This document shows, one piece after another, positions 8,144 to 18,752 of a stretch of 55,546 nt of DNA. Numbering within the stretch: position 1 is the stretch's first letter; the number at the start of each line of letters is the position of its first letter. A program made the position numbers and the translations under genes. Source of the DNA: Bacteroidales bacterium (GTDB lineage: Bacteria; Bacteroidota; Bacteroidia; Bacteroidales; F082). The DNA lies in NCBI GenBank assembly GCA_024400295.1, contig JAKSNA010000019.1:1-55546 (forward strand). The letters are read 5' to 3'. Under the pieces are notes generated by a model. That model was not told the origin of the DNA. It searched no databases and saw nothing but the letters and a program-made list of their open reading frames with translations.

Positions 8144-9715
8144 ATGGGTACGTATATCAACAAAGGTAATGAGGCATTCTATGACATCCGCAATGACGAA
8201 TACATAGACAAGTCGGGGATGATTGCTGTGATAAACTCCTCACTCAGGACGGAACGCAGGTTCAGCTGCGTGACGCGCTGCCGCAGGTTCGGCAAGAGCA
8301 TGGCCGCCAAGATGCTTTGCGCTTACTACGACAGGTCGTGCGACTCGCGCGAGCTTTTCAGAGGCTTAGAGATAGAGAACGACCCGTCTTTTGAGAAGCA
8401 CATCAACAAATACTCCGTGATATACATCGACATCACCGATTTCACGACGAGGTACAAAAACGACCGCAACATCGTGAACCGCATCCAGGATGAAATCAAG
8501 GCGGAGGTCAAGAAAGTTTCCGGAGAGGACTCCATCAACGAGAACGACGACCTGATGGCGGCCTTGTCGAAGATATATGAATCCACAAAGCAGAAGTTCA
8601 TCATCATCATCGACGAATGGGACGCCATCCTGAGGGAGTTCGACAGGAACCCTGAGACCACCGACGACTACGTCAACCTGCTGCGAAGGCTGTTCAAAGG
8701 CTCCGAGAGCGACAAGGTATTCGCCGGCGCGTACATCACCGGCATACTGCCCATCAAGAAATACAACACACAGTCGGCGTTGAACAACTTCGAGGAGTAT
8801 TCAGTCATAGCGCCAGGCGGACTTGCGGGATATTTCGGTTTCACGAAGGAAGAGGTGAAAGCGGTAGCCGAGAAATTCGGTGCTGACATCGAGCAGCTCA
8901 AGAACTGGTACGACGGATACAAAATCGGCCCCATAGATTCAATCTACAACCCGTATTCGGTGATGAAAGCCGCGCGGCGCCGTGAATACATCAGCTACTG
9001 GACCAGCACCAGCGCATACGATTCCATTTCCACCTACATCCAGATGAACTTCGACGGGCTGAAAGACGACATCATCAACATGCTCGCGGGCGGGCGGTGC
9101 CATGTCAACACGACAGGCTTCACCAACGACCTTAAGATGATACGCAGCAAGGACGACGTCCTCACCGTCCTCATCCACCTCGGATACCTGTCGTATGATC
9201 TCGAAGAGGAAGACTGCCATATCCCCAACAAGGAAGTCAGGCTGGAGCTGGAGCAGGCCATCAAACTTTCGAGCTGGGACGGCATAACCAAGACCATCGA
9301 GCAGTCGCGCAGCCTCCTCGAAGCCACGCTCCGCGGCGACGCCGACGCCGTGGCGAAGTACATAGACCAAGCGCACGACGAGAACACAAGCATTCTTTCG
9401 TACAACAACGAGAACTCGCTCTCATGCGTCATCTCCATCGCCTACATCTTCGCTCGCAACAACTACGTCATGCACCGCGAATACGCCACAGGCAAGGGCT
9501 TCGCCGACATAGTGATGATCCCGCACAGGAATGTCAACTCGCCCGCAATCGTCGTGGAGCTGAAATACGACAAGACCGCCGGCACCGCCATCGACCAGAT
9601 AAAACAGAAGAAATACCCCGCCAAGCTCGCGGAATATTCAGGCGAGATAATGCTCGTCGGCATCAGCTACGACAGGGAGAAGAAGACTCACGAGTGCGTG
9701 ATAGAAACGGTGTGA
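8144..9715 (+). CDS. AAA-ATPase-like protein with C-terminal PD-(D/E)XK nuclease domain
   Basis: This 523-residue protein belongs to the family common in Bacteroidetes and Clostridia that joins an AAA-ATPase-like domain to a DUF1703/PD-(D/E)XK nuclease domain. The N-terminal part has the Walker A-like CRRFGKSM and a Walker B stretch IIIIDEWDAI. The C-terminal nuclease core is visible as GFADIVMIP followed by VVELKYDKTAG and a QIKQKKY helix, so the acidic and lysine residues are intact. The start at 8144 is preferred over 8057 because the promoter at 8113-8120 lies between them. The gene converges with cbpA after a 16-base gap. The biological role of the family is unknown, and its many copies per genome suggest a mobile or defence-related function (inference). 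Confidence 0.85.
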   Translation: MGTYINKGNEAFYDIRNDEYIDKSGMIAVINSSLRTERRFSCVTRCRRFGKSMAAKMLCAYYDRSCDSRELFRGLEIENDPSFEKHINKYSVIYIDITDFTTRYKNDRNIVNRIQDEIKAEVKKVSGEDSINENDDLMAALSKIYESTKQKFIIIIDEWDAILREFDRNPETTDDYVNLLRRLFKGSESDKVFAGAYITGILPIKKYNTQSALNNFEEYSVIAPGGLAGYFGFTKEEVKAVAEKFGADIEQLKNWYDGYKIGPIDSIYNPYSVMKAARRREYISYWTSTSAYDSISTYIQMNFDGLKDDIINMLAGGRCHVNTTGFTNDLKMIRSKDDVLTVLIHLGYLSYDLEEEDCHIPNKEVRLELEQAIKLSSWDGITKTIEQSRSLLEATLRGDADAVAKYIDQAHDENTSILSYNNENSLSCVISIAYIFARNNYVMHREYATGKGFADIVMIPHRNVNSPAIVVELKYDKTAGTAIDQIKQKKYPAKLAEYSGEIMLVGISYDREKKTHECVIETV

Positions 9716-9731
9716 AACGTCATCTCGTTTT

Positions 9732-10646
9732 TCACCTGTTTACAAGCATTCCCGCCTGTCTTATCAATTCCAATTCTTTCTCCGAAAACTTTTCCGGAAG
9801 CGAAAGCTGCACCTTCAGCAGCAACACGCCCTCGCCTTCCTGACCGTAATGCGGCATTCCCAACCCCTTGAGTCTCAACACGCTGTTGTTCTGAGTCTGT
9901 GGTTTAATCGGCACATTCACAGTACCTTTCATTGTCTCGACAGCCACCTTTCCGCCAAGGATTGCCGTATAGACATCAACATTTATATTTTTTACCAAAT
10001 CGTCATCAGAGCGTTGATATTCAGCGTCTTTGGCGATGAATATCTTCATCAGCAGGTCACCGTTCTCTCCGCCATTGGCGCCAGGAGCGCCTTTGCCTTT
10101 AACGCGCAGGGTCTGACCGTCCTTCACCCCGGGTTTTATCGACACCTTTATTGTCTGGCTGCCGACATTAATCAGCCGTTGCGAGCCGGCATACGCCTCC
10201 CGCAAGGTGAGGTTCAACGATGCCGTCACATCCTGTCCTCTCATGGCGCGGGAACGTCCGCGACGACCGCCGAAGTTACCGAAGCCGCCCATGTCACCGA
10301 AGTTGAAGCCGCCCTGGCCGCCGAAGAACCTTTCGAAGAATTCAGAGAAGCCGCTTGCACTAAACCCTTGACCGCCAAAGCCTTGGAAACCGCCGCCCCC
10401 GCCGAAACCGGCGTTCTCGTATTGTTTCCAGTTAGCGCCAAGCTCGTCATATTTCCTGCGGGAGTCTTCTTTGCCCAAGACCTCATATGCCTCCGTAATC
10501 TCCTTGAATTTCTCCTCCGCCGCCTTGTCGCCCGGGTTCTTGTCGGGATGATACTTCACCGCCAATTTCCTGAAAGCCTTTTTTATCTCATCTTGCGAGG
10601 CCGACCGCCCGACACCCAAAATCTTGTAATAATCCTTATAATCCAT
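9732..10646 (-). CDS. cbpA: CbpA/DnaJ-type co-chaperone without zinc finger
   Basis: This 304-residue Hsp40 protein stimulates the ATPase of DnaK-type Hsp70. The J domain occupies about residues 1-70 with the HPD motif at 33-35. A Gly/Phe-rich linker follows at about 75-140, then two C-terminal beta-sandwich substrate-binding domains. The CxxCxGxG zinc-finger repeats of DnaJ are absent, which places it with CbpA (usual length ~300). The ATG at 10646 is preceded by AAGGAG, an unusually strong Shine-Dalgarno sequence for this phylum. A sigma-54-like promoter match lies at 10698-10713. It stands alone, with the PspC pair upstream on the same strand. Confidence 0.92.
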   Translation of the reverse strand: MDYKDYYKILGVGRSASQDEIKKAFRKLAVKYHPDKNPGDKAAEEKFKEITEAYEVLGKEDSRRKYDELGANWKQYENAGFGGGGGFQGFGGQGFSASGFSEFFERFFGGQGGFNFGDMGGFGNFGGRRGRSRAMRGQDVTASLNLTLREAYAGSQRLINVGSQTIKVSIKPGVKDGQTLRVKGKGAPGANGGENGDLLMKIFIAKDAEYQRSDDDLVKNINVDVYTAILGGKVAVETMKGTVNVPIKPQTQNNSVLRLKGLGMPHYGQEGEGVLLLKVQLSLPEKFSEKELELIRQAGMLVNR

Positions 10647-10697
10647 ATTTTTTCTCCTTAAATAATGACGATAGAGACACCAAACGCGGGCGCCCCC

Positions 10698-10713
10698 ATC
10701 AAATATTGTGCCA
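10698..10713 (-). promoter_or_regulatory. Possible sigma-54 promoter upstream of cbpA
   Basis: On the minus strand the sequence reads TGGCAC, five bases, TTGAT, close to the -24/-12 consensus TGGCAC-N5-TTGCA. It lies about 50 bases before the cbpA start, and no TAnnTTTG element is evident there. The match is short and may be chance. Confidence 0.35.
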
Positions 10714-10796
10714 GAAAAATTATCTTAAATAATTGAATGTCAATAATGTCTGATGCTTAAATCTTTGTATGATTTCGAAAACTCTTGAACGACATC

Positions 10797-11144
10797 CTAT
10801 TCGGCATCGTATATATCATCTTGATTGTCAACAGATTCATCTTCATCCCAGTCATCGATAATTGTCACCGAGTGCCTGACCGATGAATTGCAACCGCCGT
10901 CCATGTATGTATAACCTATCACTCCACCTAAAACCACGACAGCCACAATGCCCGTACGAATCCACCGATTGATTGGCAGAATACATACGCCTATGATTAT
11001 CAACAGCAAAGGCCATAATTTCACAACGTTTTCCCACACAATGTGTATATCGAAGAAAATTGCGCACAACGCGAAGATTCCGATGATAATCAGCGTCATA
11101 CCGGTCGCGAAGCCATCGCCTGATTTTGTCTTTGAGTTAGCCAT
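10797..11144 (-). CDS. Small membrane protein, DUF5668/LiaI-LiaF-like
   Basis: This 115-residue protein has three hydrophobic segments (about 14-33, 42-58 and 64-82) and an acidic C-terminal tail (DDWDEDESVDNQDDIYD). The pattern GFATGMTLIIIGIFALC followed by LWPLLLIIIGV resembles the DUF5668/LiaF-type membrane domain, often found beside PspC proteins and envelope-stress genes. It overlaps the upstream PspC gene by 8 bases, showing translational coupling. A role in sensing envelope stress is inference. Confidence 0.75.
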   Translation of the reverse strand: MANSKTKSGDGFATGMTLIIIGIFALCAIFFDIHIVWENVVKLWPLLLIIIGVCILPINRWIRTGIVAVVVLGGVIGYTYMDGGCNSSVRHSVTIIDDWDEDESVDNQDDIYDAE

Positions 11145-11562
11145 TGTTCCGATTTTTTTGAGTGTTTGTTATTATCACGACACCGAGTGCGATAAGTATC
11201 ACCGGCCACAGTTTCCAAATCCAGTCAATGTATAAAAAATTATCCATCAAGGCAATCAAGCCTATGACAATCAATATTATAGAAATTGTGATCGCACCTT
11301 TGCTACTGCCGCGTTTTTCATCAGGTGTAATGTCGATTGTCGATTCCTCCTGTTGCATGTTGTCGAAGTTCAGCAGTTTTTGTGATGGTATCACAATCCA
11401 GAGGATGATGTAGAGCCAGAATCCGAAGCTGCCGCAGAATGCCGCGACCACGAAAAGCACGCGCATCAGGGCGATGTCAAGGTTCAGATAATCAGCAAGT
11501 CCGGCACACACGCCGCCGATGACGCGGTTGGTGCTGGAACGTTCGAATTTTTTGTTTTCCAT
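11137..11562 (-). CDS. PspC domain membrane protein
   Basis: This 141-residue inner-membrane protein has an N-terminal PspC domain (KFERSSTNRVIGGVCAGLAD then a transmembrane stretch ending LWIVIPS, about residues 4-60). A second pair of hydrophobic segments (about 85-130) resembles DUF5668, the domain forming its downstream neighbour. PspC proteins belong to phage-shock-type envelope stress responses. It is the first gene of the pair and is divergent from the GH106 gene, with 71 bases between the two starts. Confidence 0.87.
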   Translation of the reverse strand: MENKKFERSSTNRVIGGVCAGLADYLNLDIALMRVLFVVAAFCGSFGFWLYIILWIVIPSQKLLNFDNMQQEESTIDITPDEKRGSSKGAITISIILIVIGLIALMDNFLYIDWIWKLWPVILIALGVVIITNTQKNRNNG

Positions 11563-11633
11563 TTTCAGTAATTTTTTAAACTAACAGCAAACTTTATTCT
11601 TTTTTTGTCTATTTTCGCAGAAAAATAACAATC

Positions 11634-14480
11634 ATGCGAATTTTTTGTTTTACAGCGATTTTCCTAACGATGATTTTCTCAAATTGCTGCACAAAGGTAG
11701 AAAAAAATTTCACCGGCACATCAGAAATTTATGAGAAATTCGCGGAGCCTGAGATGCAATACCGTCCGTTCGTGCGCTGGTGGTGGAACGGCGACAAGGT
11801 TGAGGCCGAGGAACTCAAGCGTGAGTTGAATCTTTTGAAAGACGCAGGCATCGGCGGCGTTGAGATAAATCCGGTTGAATTTCCAAGCTATTGCGACAGT
11901 GCAGGCAAAGAGTCGTTAATCTGGTTGAGCAAGGAATGGATTGACATGCTGCAAGTTACGTTTGACGAGGCGGAGCGTCTCGGCATGACATGCGACCTCA
12001 TCGTCGGTTCCGGCTGGCCTTTCGGTGCCGAGTTCCTTGAAGGCGACGAACGCGCACAGATTATCGTAAACTACGCTAAAAAAGTGTCAGGCCCGATGAC
12101 ACTGACAATTTGTCAAGACAGCATCTTCAAGAAAGCGCGACCTGAGATCAGCTCGCCGTATGATGGCATGACGTCGGAACTCTTCGCGTTACGGCTTTAT
12201 CCAAATCCGGCCGACAATCCGCACGATTACACCGACCTGCTTCCGTTGAACAACGATGGAACATTTGAGATTTATGTTCCCGATGGCGATTTTACTGTTG
12301 GGGCTTTAGTGAAATACACTGGTTTTCTTGAAGTTATAAACGGTGCGCCTGGTGCGGCCGGCCCCGTCCTCAACCACCTCGACTCGGCAGCAGTCGGCAG
12401 ATACCTTTATAATATGTCCGACAAGATTCAAGCACAAATCGGGCCGTTGAAGAACCATATCCGCGCACTCTTCACCGACTCGATGGAGCTTGAAGGCGCG
12501 AACTGGACATCCGACATGGCTGACGAGTTTGAAGCACGTTACGGCTACGACATCACTGATTATCTGCCGTTTTTACTCTTTGAAATCGGCTCGATGGGAA
12601 GTGCGAAACATTACAATCCAGTAATTCCGATAACCGCCGATTTCCTTGACGATGTGCAACGCGCCCGCTTCGACTTTGAAAGCTTCAAGGCGGATCTGAT
12701 GCTCGAGCGTTTCACCCACACGTACCAGTCGTGGTGCCGCGACCTCGGTGTGAAGTCACGCGCACAGGCTTACGGACGCGGTTTCTATCCACTTGAAAAC
12801 GCGATGGACTACGACATTCCCGAAGGTGAGGCTTGGACCACCAACTGGTTGAGGCACAAGCCCGGAGAGGAGATGCCGGAGACAGACTACCGTCGTGGCA
12901 GGGCTTACACCATGGTGAACAAATTCGTGTCGTCGGCAGCGCATCTCGCCGGAAACAGAACCATGAGCTGCGAAGAGATGACCAACACTTACACCGTCTT
13001 CAACATGACGCTCGACCAGCTGAAACTCGGCGGCGACCAAGCTGCAATATCCGGCGTGACACATTCCATTTTCCACGGTTTCAACTACTCGCCGAACCTC
13101 GAAGTCGAGTTTCCCGGCTGGGTTCGCTACGGCGCATTCTACAGCGAAAACAACACATGGTGGAGACATTTTCATCTTTACAACGACTACAAAGCGCGTC
13201 TTTCAACAGCATTACAACACGGTGATTATCATGCGGATATTGCAATACTGAATCCCGAAAACGACATGTGGAGCACCATCGGAATGCAGAACGAGCCGTT
13301 CCCAAATGTCACACGAGCGCAATACAAGACTTTCATCTGGGAATGCATCAGCAAAACCGGCGGCGGAAGCGATTACATCACAGAAAACATCATCAACAAC
13401 GCACATATTAATAAAGGTGTCATCAGCTTCAACGAAAGAAAATACAATACATTGATTATCATTGATGTTGAGAGTCTTTTCCCGGAAACGGCAAGGAACA
13501 TAGCGCAATTCGCGCAAAGCGGCGGGAAAGTGATATGCATCGATACGATACCATACAAGTCGTTGGGGTTGAGAAAAGACAAAAAGACTCAAGACTCCAT
13601 TGTCAATCATTACATTACGGAAGTTTCAAAATGCGAAAACTTCGTTTTCGTCAAGCCTCCGCAAGAAGGCTTCCTGCCTTGGTACGACAGCCTGATGAAA
13701 GCAGAGAGACTGCCGCATTACATGGACATTGAAACACCAAACATGTATCTGATGCAAAACCGTTACACCACCGACGATGGCTGCGAGATGATTTTCCTCT
13801 CAAACTCAAACAGATACGAATCGCACAAGACAAAAATCAACTTTCACAAGGAACTCACCAAACGCAAGTATCCGTGGATCTGGGACTTACACACCGGCGA
13901 GCGGCGTCGCATCAGCCTTGACAGAGACGGCAGCTTCGAGTTTGACTTCGGTCCGGCGGAGAGCATCCTCTTGGTTTTTGACAAAAACAAAGGCGAGACT
14001 TCAGATTTCAAGAGTGAAGTTTTGAGAGTTGAGAGCGAAGATTTTAGTTTTGACTGGGACGTTGAATTCCTTCACGCCCGCACAGACACAACTTTCACTG
14101 CTCATTTTGATACTCTTATCGATTTGAAAAACAATGACTTATACAAACATTTCGCTGGCGACATCGTTTACACGAAGAACATAAATCTTGATTCGACGCC
14201 AACCACTTTAGACCTCGGACTTGTTCACGGGGTGTCGGAATTATTTGTAAACGGACAATGCGCCGGCGTGAAATATTTCGGCAGAAGAATTTACGACATC
14301 ACACCTTATATTATTAATGGCGAAAACAAAATTGAGGTTCGTGTGACAACGACGTTGGGCAATTACATGAAGTCGCTGCCCGATGAGAACCGCGTGGCTT
14401 ACATTTATGTGAACAATAAACGCAGGATGCAGGATTTCCAAAGCCAAGGGATGATTGGACCTGTCAGAAAAAATTATTAA
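11634..14480 (+). CDS. GH106 alpha-L-rhamnosidase-type lipoprotein
   Basis: This 948-residue protein matches glycoside hydrolase family 106, whose characterised members release alpha-L-rhamnose, for example from rhamnogalacturonan. The family opening is clear: RPFVRWWWNGDKV near residue 44, then AGIGGVEINPVEFP, and GSGWPFGAEFLEGDE near 122. The signal peptide ends FSNCC at 18-19, a likely lipobox, so it should be surface- or periplasm-anchored. It starts an operon with the GH28 gene 24 bases downstream. A TATTTTCG near-match to the -7 element lies at 11610-11617. Residues ~793-802 are encoded by DNA (14010-14040) that resembles the dispersed repeat family of this window and sit in a linker before the C-terminal beta domain. 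Confidence 0.85.
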   Translation: MRIFCFTAIFLTMIFSNCCTKVEKNFTGTSEIYEKFAEPEMQYRPFVRWWWNGDKVEAEELKRELNLLKDAGIGGVEINPVEFPSYCDSAGKESLIWLSKEWIDMLQVTFDEAERLGMTCDLIVGSGWPFGAEFLEGDERAQIIVNYAKKVSGPMTLTICQDSIFKKARPEISSPYDGMTSELFALRLYPNPADNPHDYTDLLPLNNDGTFEIYVPDGDFTVGALVKYTGFLEVINGAPGAAGPVLNHLDSAAVGRYLYNMSDKIQAQIGPLKNHIRALFTDSMELEGANWTSDMADEFEARYGYDITDYLPFLLFEIGSMGSAKHYNPVIPITADFLDDVQRARFDFESFKADLMLERFTHTYQSWCRDLGVKSRAQAYGRGFYPLENAMDYDIPEGEAWTTNWLRHKPGEEMPETDYRRGRAYTMVNKFVSSAAHLAGNRTMSCEEMTNTYTVFNMTLDQLKLGGDQAAISGVTHSIFHGFNYSPNLEVEFPGWVRYGAFYSENNTWWRHFHLYNDYKARLSTALQHGDYHADIAILNPENDMWSTIGMQNEPFPNVTRAQYKTFIWECISKTGGGSDYITENIINNAHINKGVISFNERKYNTLIIIDVESLFPETARNIAQFAQSGGKVICIDTIPYKSLGLRKDKKTQDSIVNHYITEVSKCENFVFVKPPQEGFLPWYDSLMKAERLPHYMDIETPNMYLMQNRYTTDDGCEMIFLSNSNRYESHKTKINFHKELTKRKYPWIWDLHTGERRRISLDRDGSFEFDFGPAESILLVFDKNKGETSDFKSEVLRVESEDFSFDWDVEFLHARTDTTFTAHFDTLIDLKNNDLYKHFAGDIVYTKNINLDSTPTTLDLGLVHGVSELFVNGQCAGVKYFGRRIYDITPYIINGENKIEVRVTTTLGNYMKSLPDENRVAYIYVNNKRRMQDFQSQGMIGPVRKNY

Positions 14481-14504
14481 ACTGAATATCAAATAATTAC
14501 AATA

Positions 14505-15986
14505 ATGAAAAAATTATTTTCATCAATTATCTTTGCAATTTTGATGACATTTTCAGCAAGTGTCATCGCACAGGAGAAGCCCGTTTACAAAGCCTCGATG
14601 TTCGGCATCCGTTCCGACGGCGTGACGATGAACACCGGCTCGATTCAAAAGGCCATCGACTGGATCTCGGAGCAAGGCGGCGGCACGTTACGTTTTTATG
14701 TCGGGCGTTACCTCACCGGAACGATACACTTGAAGTCAAACGTGACGATTGAACTTGTTGAGGGCGCGATCATCGTCGGCAGCACGAACCCGTGGGATTA
14801 CGACAAGCTCGAAGCCACCAACGACCACGCCTTCATCATGGCGGAAGGCGTCGAAAACATCAAAATCATCGGAATACACAACAGCGGCGGCGTCATCGAC
14901 GGACGCGGACGGGAGGTCGGGTTCAACTGCACCAACATGGTGCATGTCGGTGTCATCAACGACAAACTCGGAAACGACCGCGCAAATGAGGCAATACGCC
15001 CGCGGCTCCTTCTTTTCAGAGAATGCAAGAATGTGGAAATAGATAACGTAACTTTCAAAAACTCAGCGAGTTGGGTGTGCATGTACGACCAATGCGAAGA
15101 CGTGAAAGTCAACAAGGTGCGCGTTGAAAGCACGGCTTACTGGAACAACGACGGCATTGACATAGTCGATTGCAACAATTTCGTCCTGACGAACAGCTAC
15201 ATCAACGCAAGTGACGATGCAATATGTCTCAAGTCACACAATGCCAAGAAGTTATGCCAAAACATCGAGGTCAGGAACTGCACTGCACGTTCAAGCGCGA
15301 GCGGAATAAAATTCGGCACCTTCGCCGTCGGCGGCTTCAAAAACGTGAAAATCACAAACAACAGAGTTTATGACACATACAGAAGCGCAATCACCATTCA
15401 AAGCGTTGACGGCGGCATCTGCGAGAACGTCATCGTCGATTCGCTTTACGCCGTGAATGTCGGCAACGCCATTTACCTCAACATCGGGGCGCGTCGCGAC
15501 AAGCAGAGCTTCATGGAAAACATCACGATAAAAAACATGTACTGTGAAATCGCCGCCGGCAAGCCCGATGAAGGCTACGAATATGAAGGGCCGGTTGAAG
15601 ACCTTCCGCGCAACACGTCGCCATGCGGCGTTATCGGGCTGAAAGACAGCAAGATAAAGAACGTCACACTCGAAAACATCGAAGTCGTTTATCCTAACGG
15701 CGGCGACAGATTCTACGCATACGTCGGCCTCGACGAACTCGACAAAGTCCCGGAAATGCCAAAGGCCTATCCTGAATTTTCGCAGCACAAGGAGCTTCCG
15801 GCATGGGGCTTCTTCATACGTCACGTCGATGGCATCACGATGAAAAACATCAAACTGACAAACCTGAAAAAAGACTATCGCACCGCAATAGTACTCGATG
15901 ACGTTCAGAATCATAGCATCACCAAGCTGACTGTCGAGGAAAAAGGCGCGGCAAAAAGCAAGAAAAACATCTTCGAAAGAAAATAA
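14505..15986 (+). CDS. GH28-like polygalacturonase family protein (beta-helix)
   Basis: This 493-residue exported protein (signal peptide about 1-22, ending SVIAQ) has a pectin-lyase-fold right-handed beta-helix of GH28 type. The opening YKASMFGIRSDGVTMNTGSI and VIDGRGREVG are typical. NNDGIDI (~214-220) occupies the place of the family NTD motif and ASDDAICLKS (~235-244) supplies the paired aspartates. The GHG motif expected next is absent: the sequence there reads SSASGIKFGT (~263-272). It may therefore act on a different linkage or by an altered mechanism. It follows the GH106 gene directly, and together they suggest rhamnogalacturonan or pectin breakdown. Confidence 0.85.
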   Translation: MKKLFSSIIFAILMTFSASVIAQEKPVYKASMFGIRSDGVTMNTGSIQKAIDWISEQGGGTLRFYVGRYLTGTIHLKSNVTIELVEGAIIVGSTNPWDYDKLEATNDHAFIMAEGVENIKIIGIHNSGGVIDGRGREVGFNCTNMVHVGVINDKLGNDRANEAIRPRLLLFRECKNVEIDNVTFKNSASWVCMYDQCEDVKVNKVRVESTAYWNNDGIDIVDCNNFVLTNSYINASDDAICLKSHNAKKLCQNIEVRNCTARSSASGIKFGTFAVGGFKNVKITNNRVYDTYRSAITIQSVDGGICENVIVDSLYAVNVGNAIYLNIGARRDKQSFMENITIKNMYCEIAAGKPDEGYEYEGPVEDLPRNTSPCGVIGLKDSKIKNVTLENIEVVYPNGGDRFYAYVGLDELDKVPEMPKAYPEFSQHKELPAWGFFIRHVDGITMKNIKLTNLKKDYRTAIVLDDVQNHSITKLTVEEKGAAKSKKNIFERK

Positions 15987-16106
15987 ACCGTCGTTTTTTT
16001 CTAAAACAATCATTCCAAACACATTGATTGACAAATCATTGCGTTGAGCGATTAAATTTTTAGTAAATTATTTTACTATAATCATTATTACTATACATTA
16101 TTTTAC

Positions 16107-16114
16107 TATTTTTG
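16107..16114 (+). promoter_or_regulatory. -7 promoter element of the cysteate-synthase-like gene
   Basis: TATTTTTG fully matches TAnnTTTG and ends 20 bases before the ATG at 16135. Confidence 0.65.
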
Positions 16115-16134
16115 CAGCCGAAATTATTAACACC

Positions 16135-17427
16135 ATGTTTTTTTCACCAACCAAACACCAGATTTCAAGCATAGCCGACGGTCGTACTTGTGACGACTGC
16201 GGCTGGCTGCTTGATTTTCCGAACGCCGAGAAGCCCGGGCTGATTCGGGCGGTTTACGAGAAGAAGCAACTTGAGGTAAGAGAAGATCTGCCAGGACTTT
16301 ACCGTTATGCCGACTGGCTTCCGATAAAGAGAATTTTGCAGGGCGCGTCATGTCCAGTGACATACAAGAGCAAGCATCTTGCCAACAGATTAAGGCTCAA
16401 TAACTTATACATCACTTTCAACGGCTGGAATCCGGCTGTCGGTGCAACAATGCGCACCTGTTCATTCAAAGAGACAGAGGCTTATACTGTCTGTGCGCGT
16501 CTCGGCGAAAGCCAGCGTGACAAGGTGATGGTCGTGTCGTCGGCAGGCAACACGGCACGTGCATTCGCGCAGGTCTGTTCCGACAACAACATCAAGCTTT
16601 TGCTGACGGTGCCGGAGGGCAACATCAGCGCTTTGTGGTTCGAGAAGCCGTTGAACCCGTGCGTGAAACTGCTTTGCACCGAGAGTGGCAGCGACTATTT
16701 CGACGCCATCAACCTCGGGAACATCATCTGCGAGCTTGACGGTTTCTTTGCGGAAGGCGGTGCCAAGAACATCGCGCGTCGCGACGGGATGAGTACGACA
16801 ATGCTTTCAGCAACCACCTTCATCGGACGCATCCCCGACTTCTATTTCCAAGCGGTAGGGAGCGGCACAGGGGCGATAGCCGCATGGGAGGCGAACCTGC
16901 GTTTCATCGAAGACGGACGTTTCGGCAACAACAAGGCGAAACTGTATGTCTCTCAGAACAAACCGTTTACGCCGATGTACGACGCATGGAAGCAACATTC
17001 ACGCGCACTCCTCCCCTACGATGCAGAACATGCCCGCAACGACGCCTCAGCAATTTGTGCCAAAGTACTTTCAAACCGCAAACCGCCTTATTCCCTGTGC
17101 GGCGGGCTGTTTGACGCAATGCAAGACACAGGCGGCGAGTTCTTCGCCGTCACGAATGAAGAAGCAAAAAAAGCAGGCGATTTGTTCGAGAAACTCGAAG
17201 GCATTGATATACATCCGGCCGCGGCAGTAGCAACCGCTTCGCTCATCCAAGCCGTTGAGAACAAGCAAGTTAAAGAGGACGACATCGTAATGCTAAACAT
17301 CACCGGCGGCGGTGAGAAACTGTTCAAGTCAACGCACGAAACGACATGTCTGAAACCGGAACGCACCTTCAGCGTGAACGCCACAAAAGACGAAATAAAA
17401 AATTACGTTTCAGAATTGAAATGGTAA
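16135..17427 (+). CDS. Cysteate synthase-like, threonine-synthase-fold PLP enzyme
   Basis: This 430-residue fold-type II PLP enzyme has the cofactor lysine in TCSFKETEAY (Lys ~112), the phosphate- or substrate-binding SSAGNTARAF (~133-142) and the glycine-rich PLP phosphate loop VGSGTGAIAAWEAN. A TGGGEK stretch lies near the C-terminus. The N-terminus (PTKHQISSIADGRTCDDCGW) and overall pattern match Bacteroidetes proteins annotated as cysteate synthase, which in Methanosarcina converts phosphoserine and sulfite to L-cysteate. In Bacteroidetes cysteate is the head-group precursor of sulfonolipids. A plain threonine synthase is the main alternative. It has its own promoter, and no sulfonolipid genes are beside it. 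Confidence 0.75.
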   Translation: MFFSPTKHQISSIADGRTCDDCGWLLDFPNAEKPGLIRAVYEKKQLEVREDLPGLYRYADWLPIKRILQGASCPVTYKSKHLANRLRLNNLYITFNGWNPAVGATMRTCSFKETEAYTVCARLGESQRDKVMVVSSAGNTARAFAQVCSDNNIKLLLTVPEGNISALWFEKPLNPCVKLLCTESGSDYFDAINLGNIICELDGFFAEGGAKNIARRDGMSTTMLSATTFIGRIPDFYFQAVGSGTGAIAAWEANLRFIEDGRFGNNKAKLYVSQNKPFTPMYDAWKQHSRALLPYDAEHARNDASAICAKVLSNRKPPYSLCGGLFDAMQDTGGEFFAVTNEEAKKAGDLFEKLEGIDIHPAAAVATASLIQAVENKQVKEDDIVMLNITGGGEKLFKSTHETTCLKPERTFSVNATKDEIKNYVSELKW

Positions 17428-17433
17428 AAAAAG

Positions 17434-17458
17434 CGTAGAGATGCCACTCGTCACAGAG
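17434..17458. repeat. Fragment resembling the dispersed GTAGAGAYGC repeat
   Basis: GTAGAGATGCCACTCGTCAC lies just after the stop at 17427. Its first ten bases match the reverse complement of the palindrome embedded in the methyltransferase gene at 38881-38902. Only half of a palindrome is recognisable. Confidence 0.3.
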
Positions 17459-17504
17459 TTATTTTTTTCAGAAACCGAAAACATAATTTTTGAAAAAAAT
17501 TATG

Positions 17505-17512
17505 TACTTTTG
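17505..17512 (+). promoter_or_regulatory. -7 promoter element very close to an ATG
   Basis: TACTTTTG matches TAnnTTTG and ends only 7 bases before the ATG at 17520. The upstream in-frame ATG at 17490 lies before the promoter and is excluded. The mRNA would be leaderless or nearly so. Confidence 0.6.
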
Positions 17513-17519
17513 CAAAATT

Positions 17520-18723
<1,204 letters not shown>

Positions 18724-18752
<29 letters not shown>

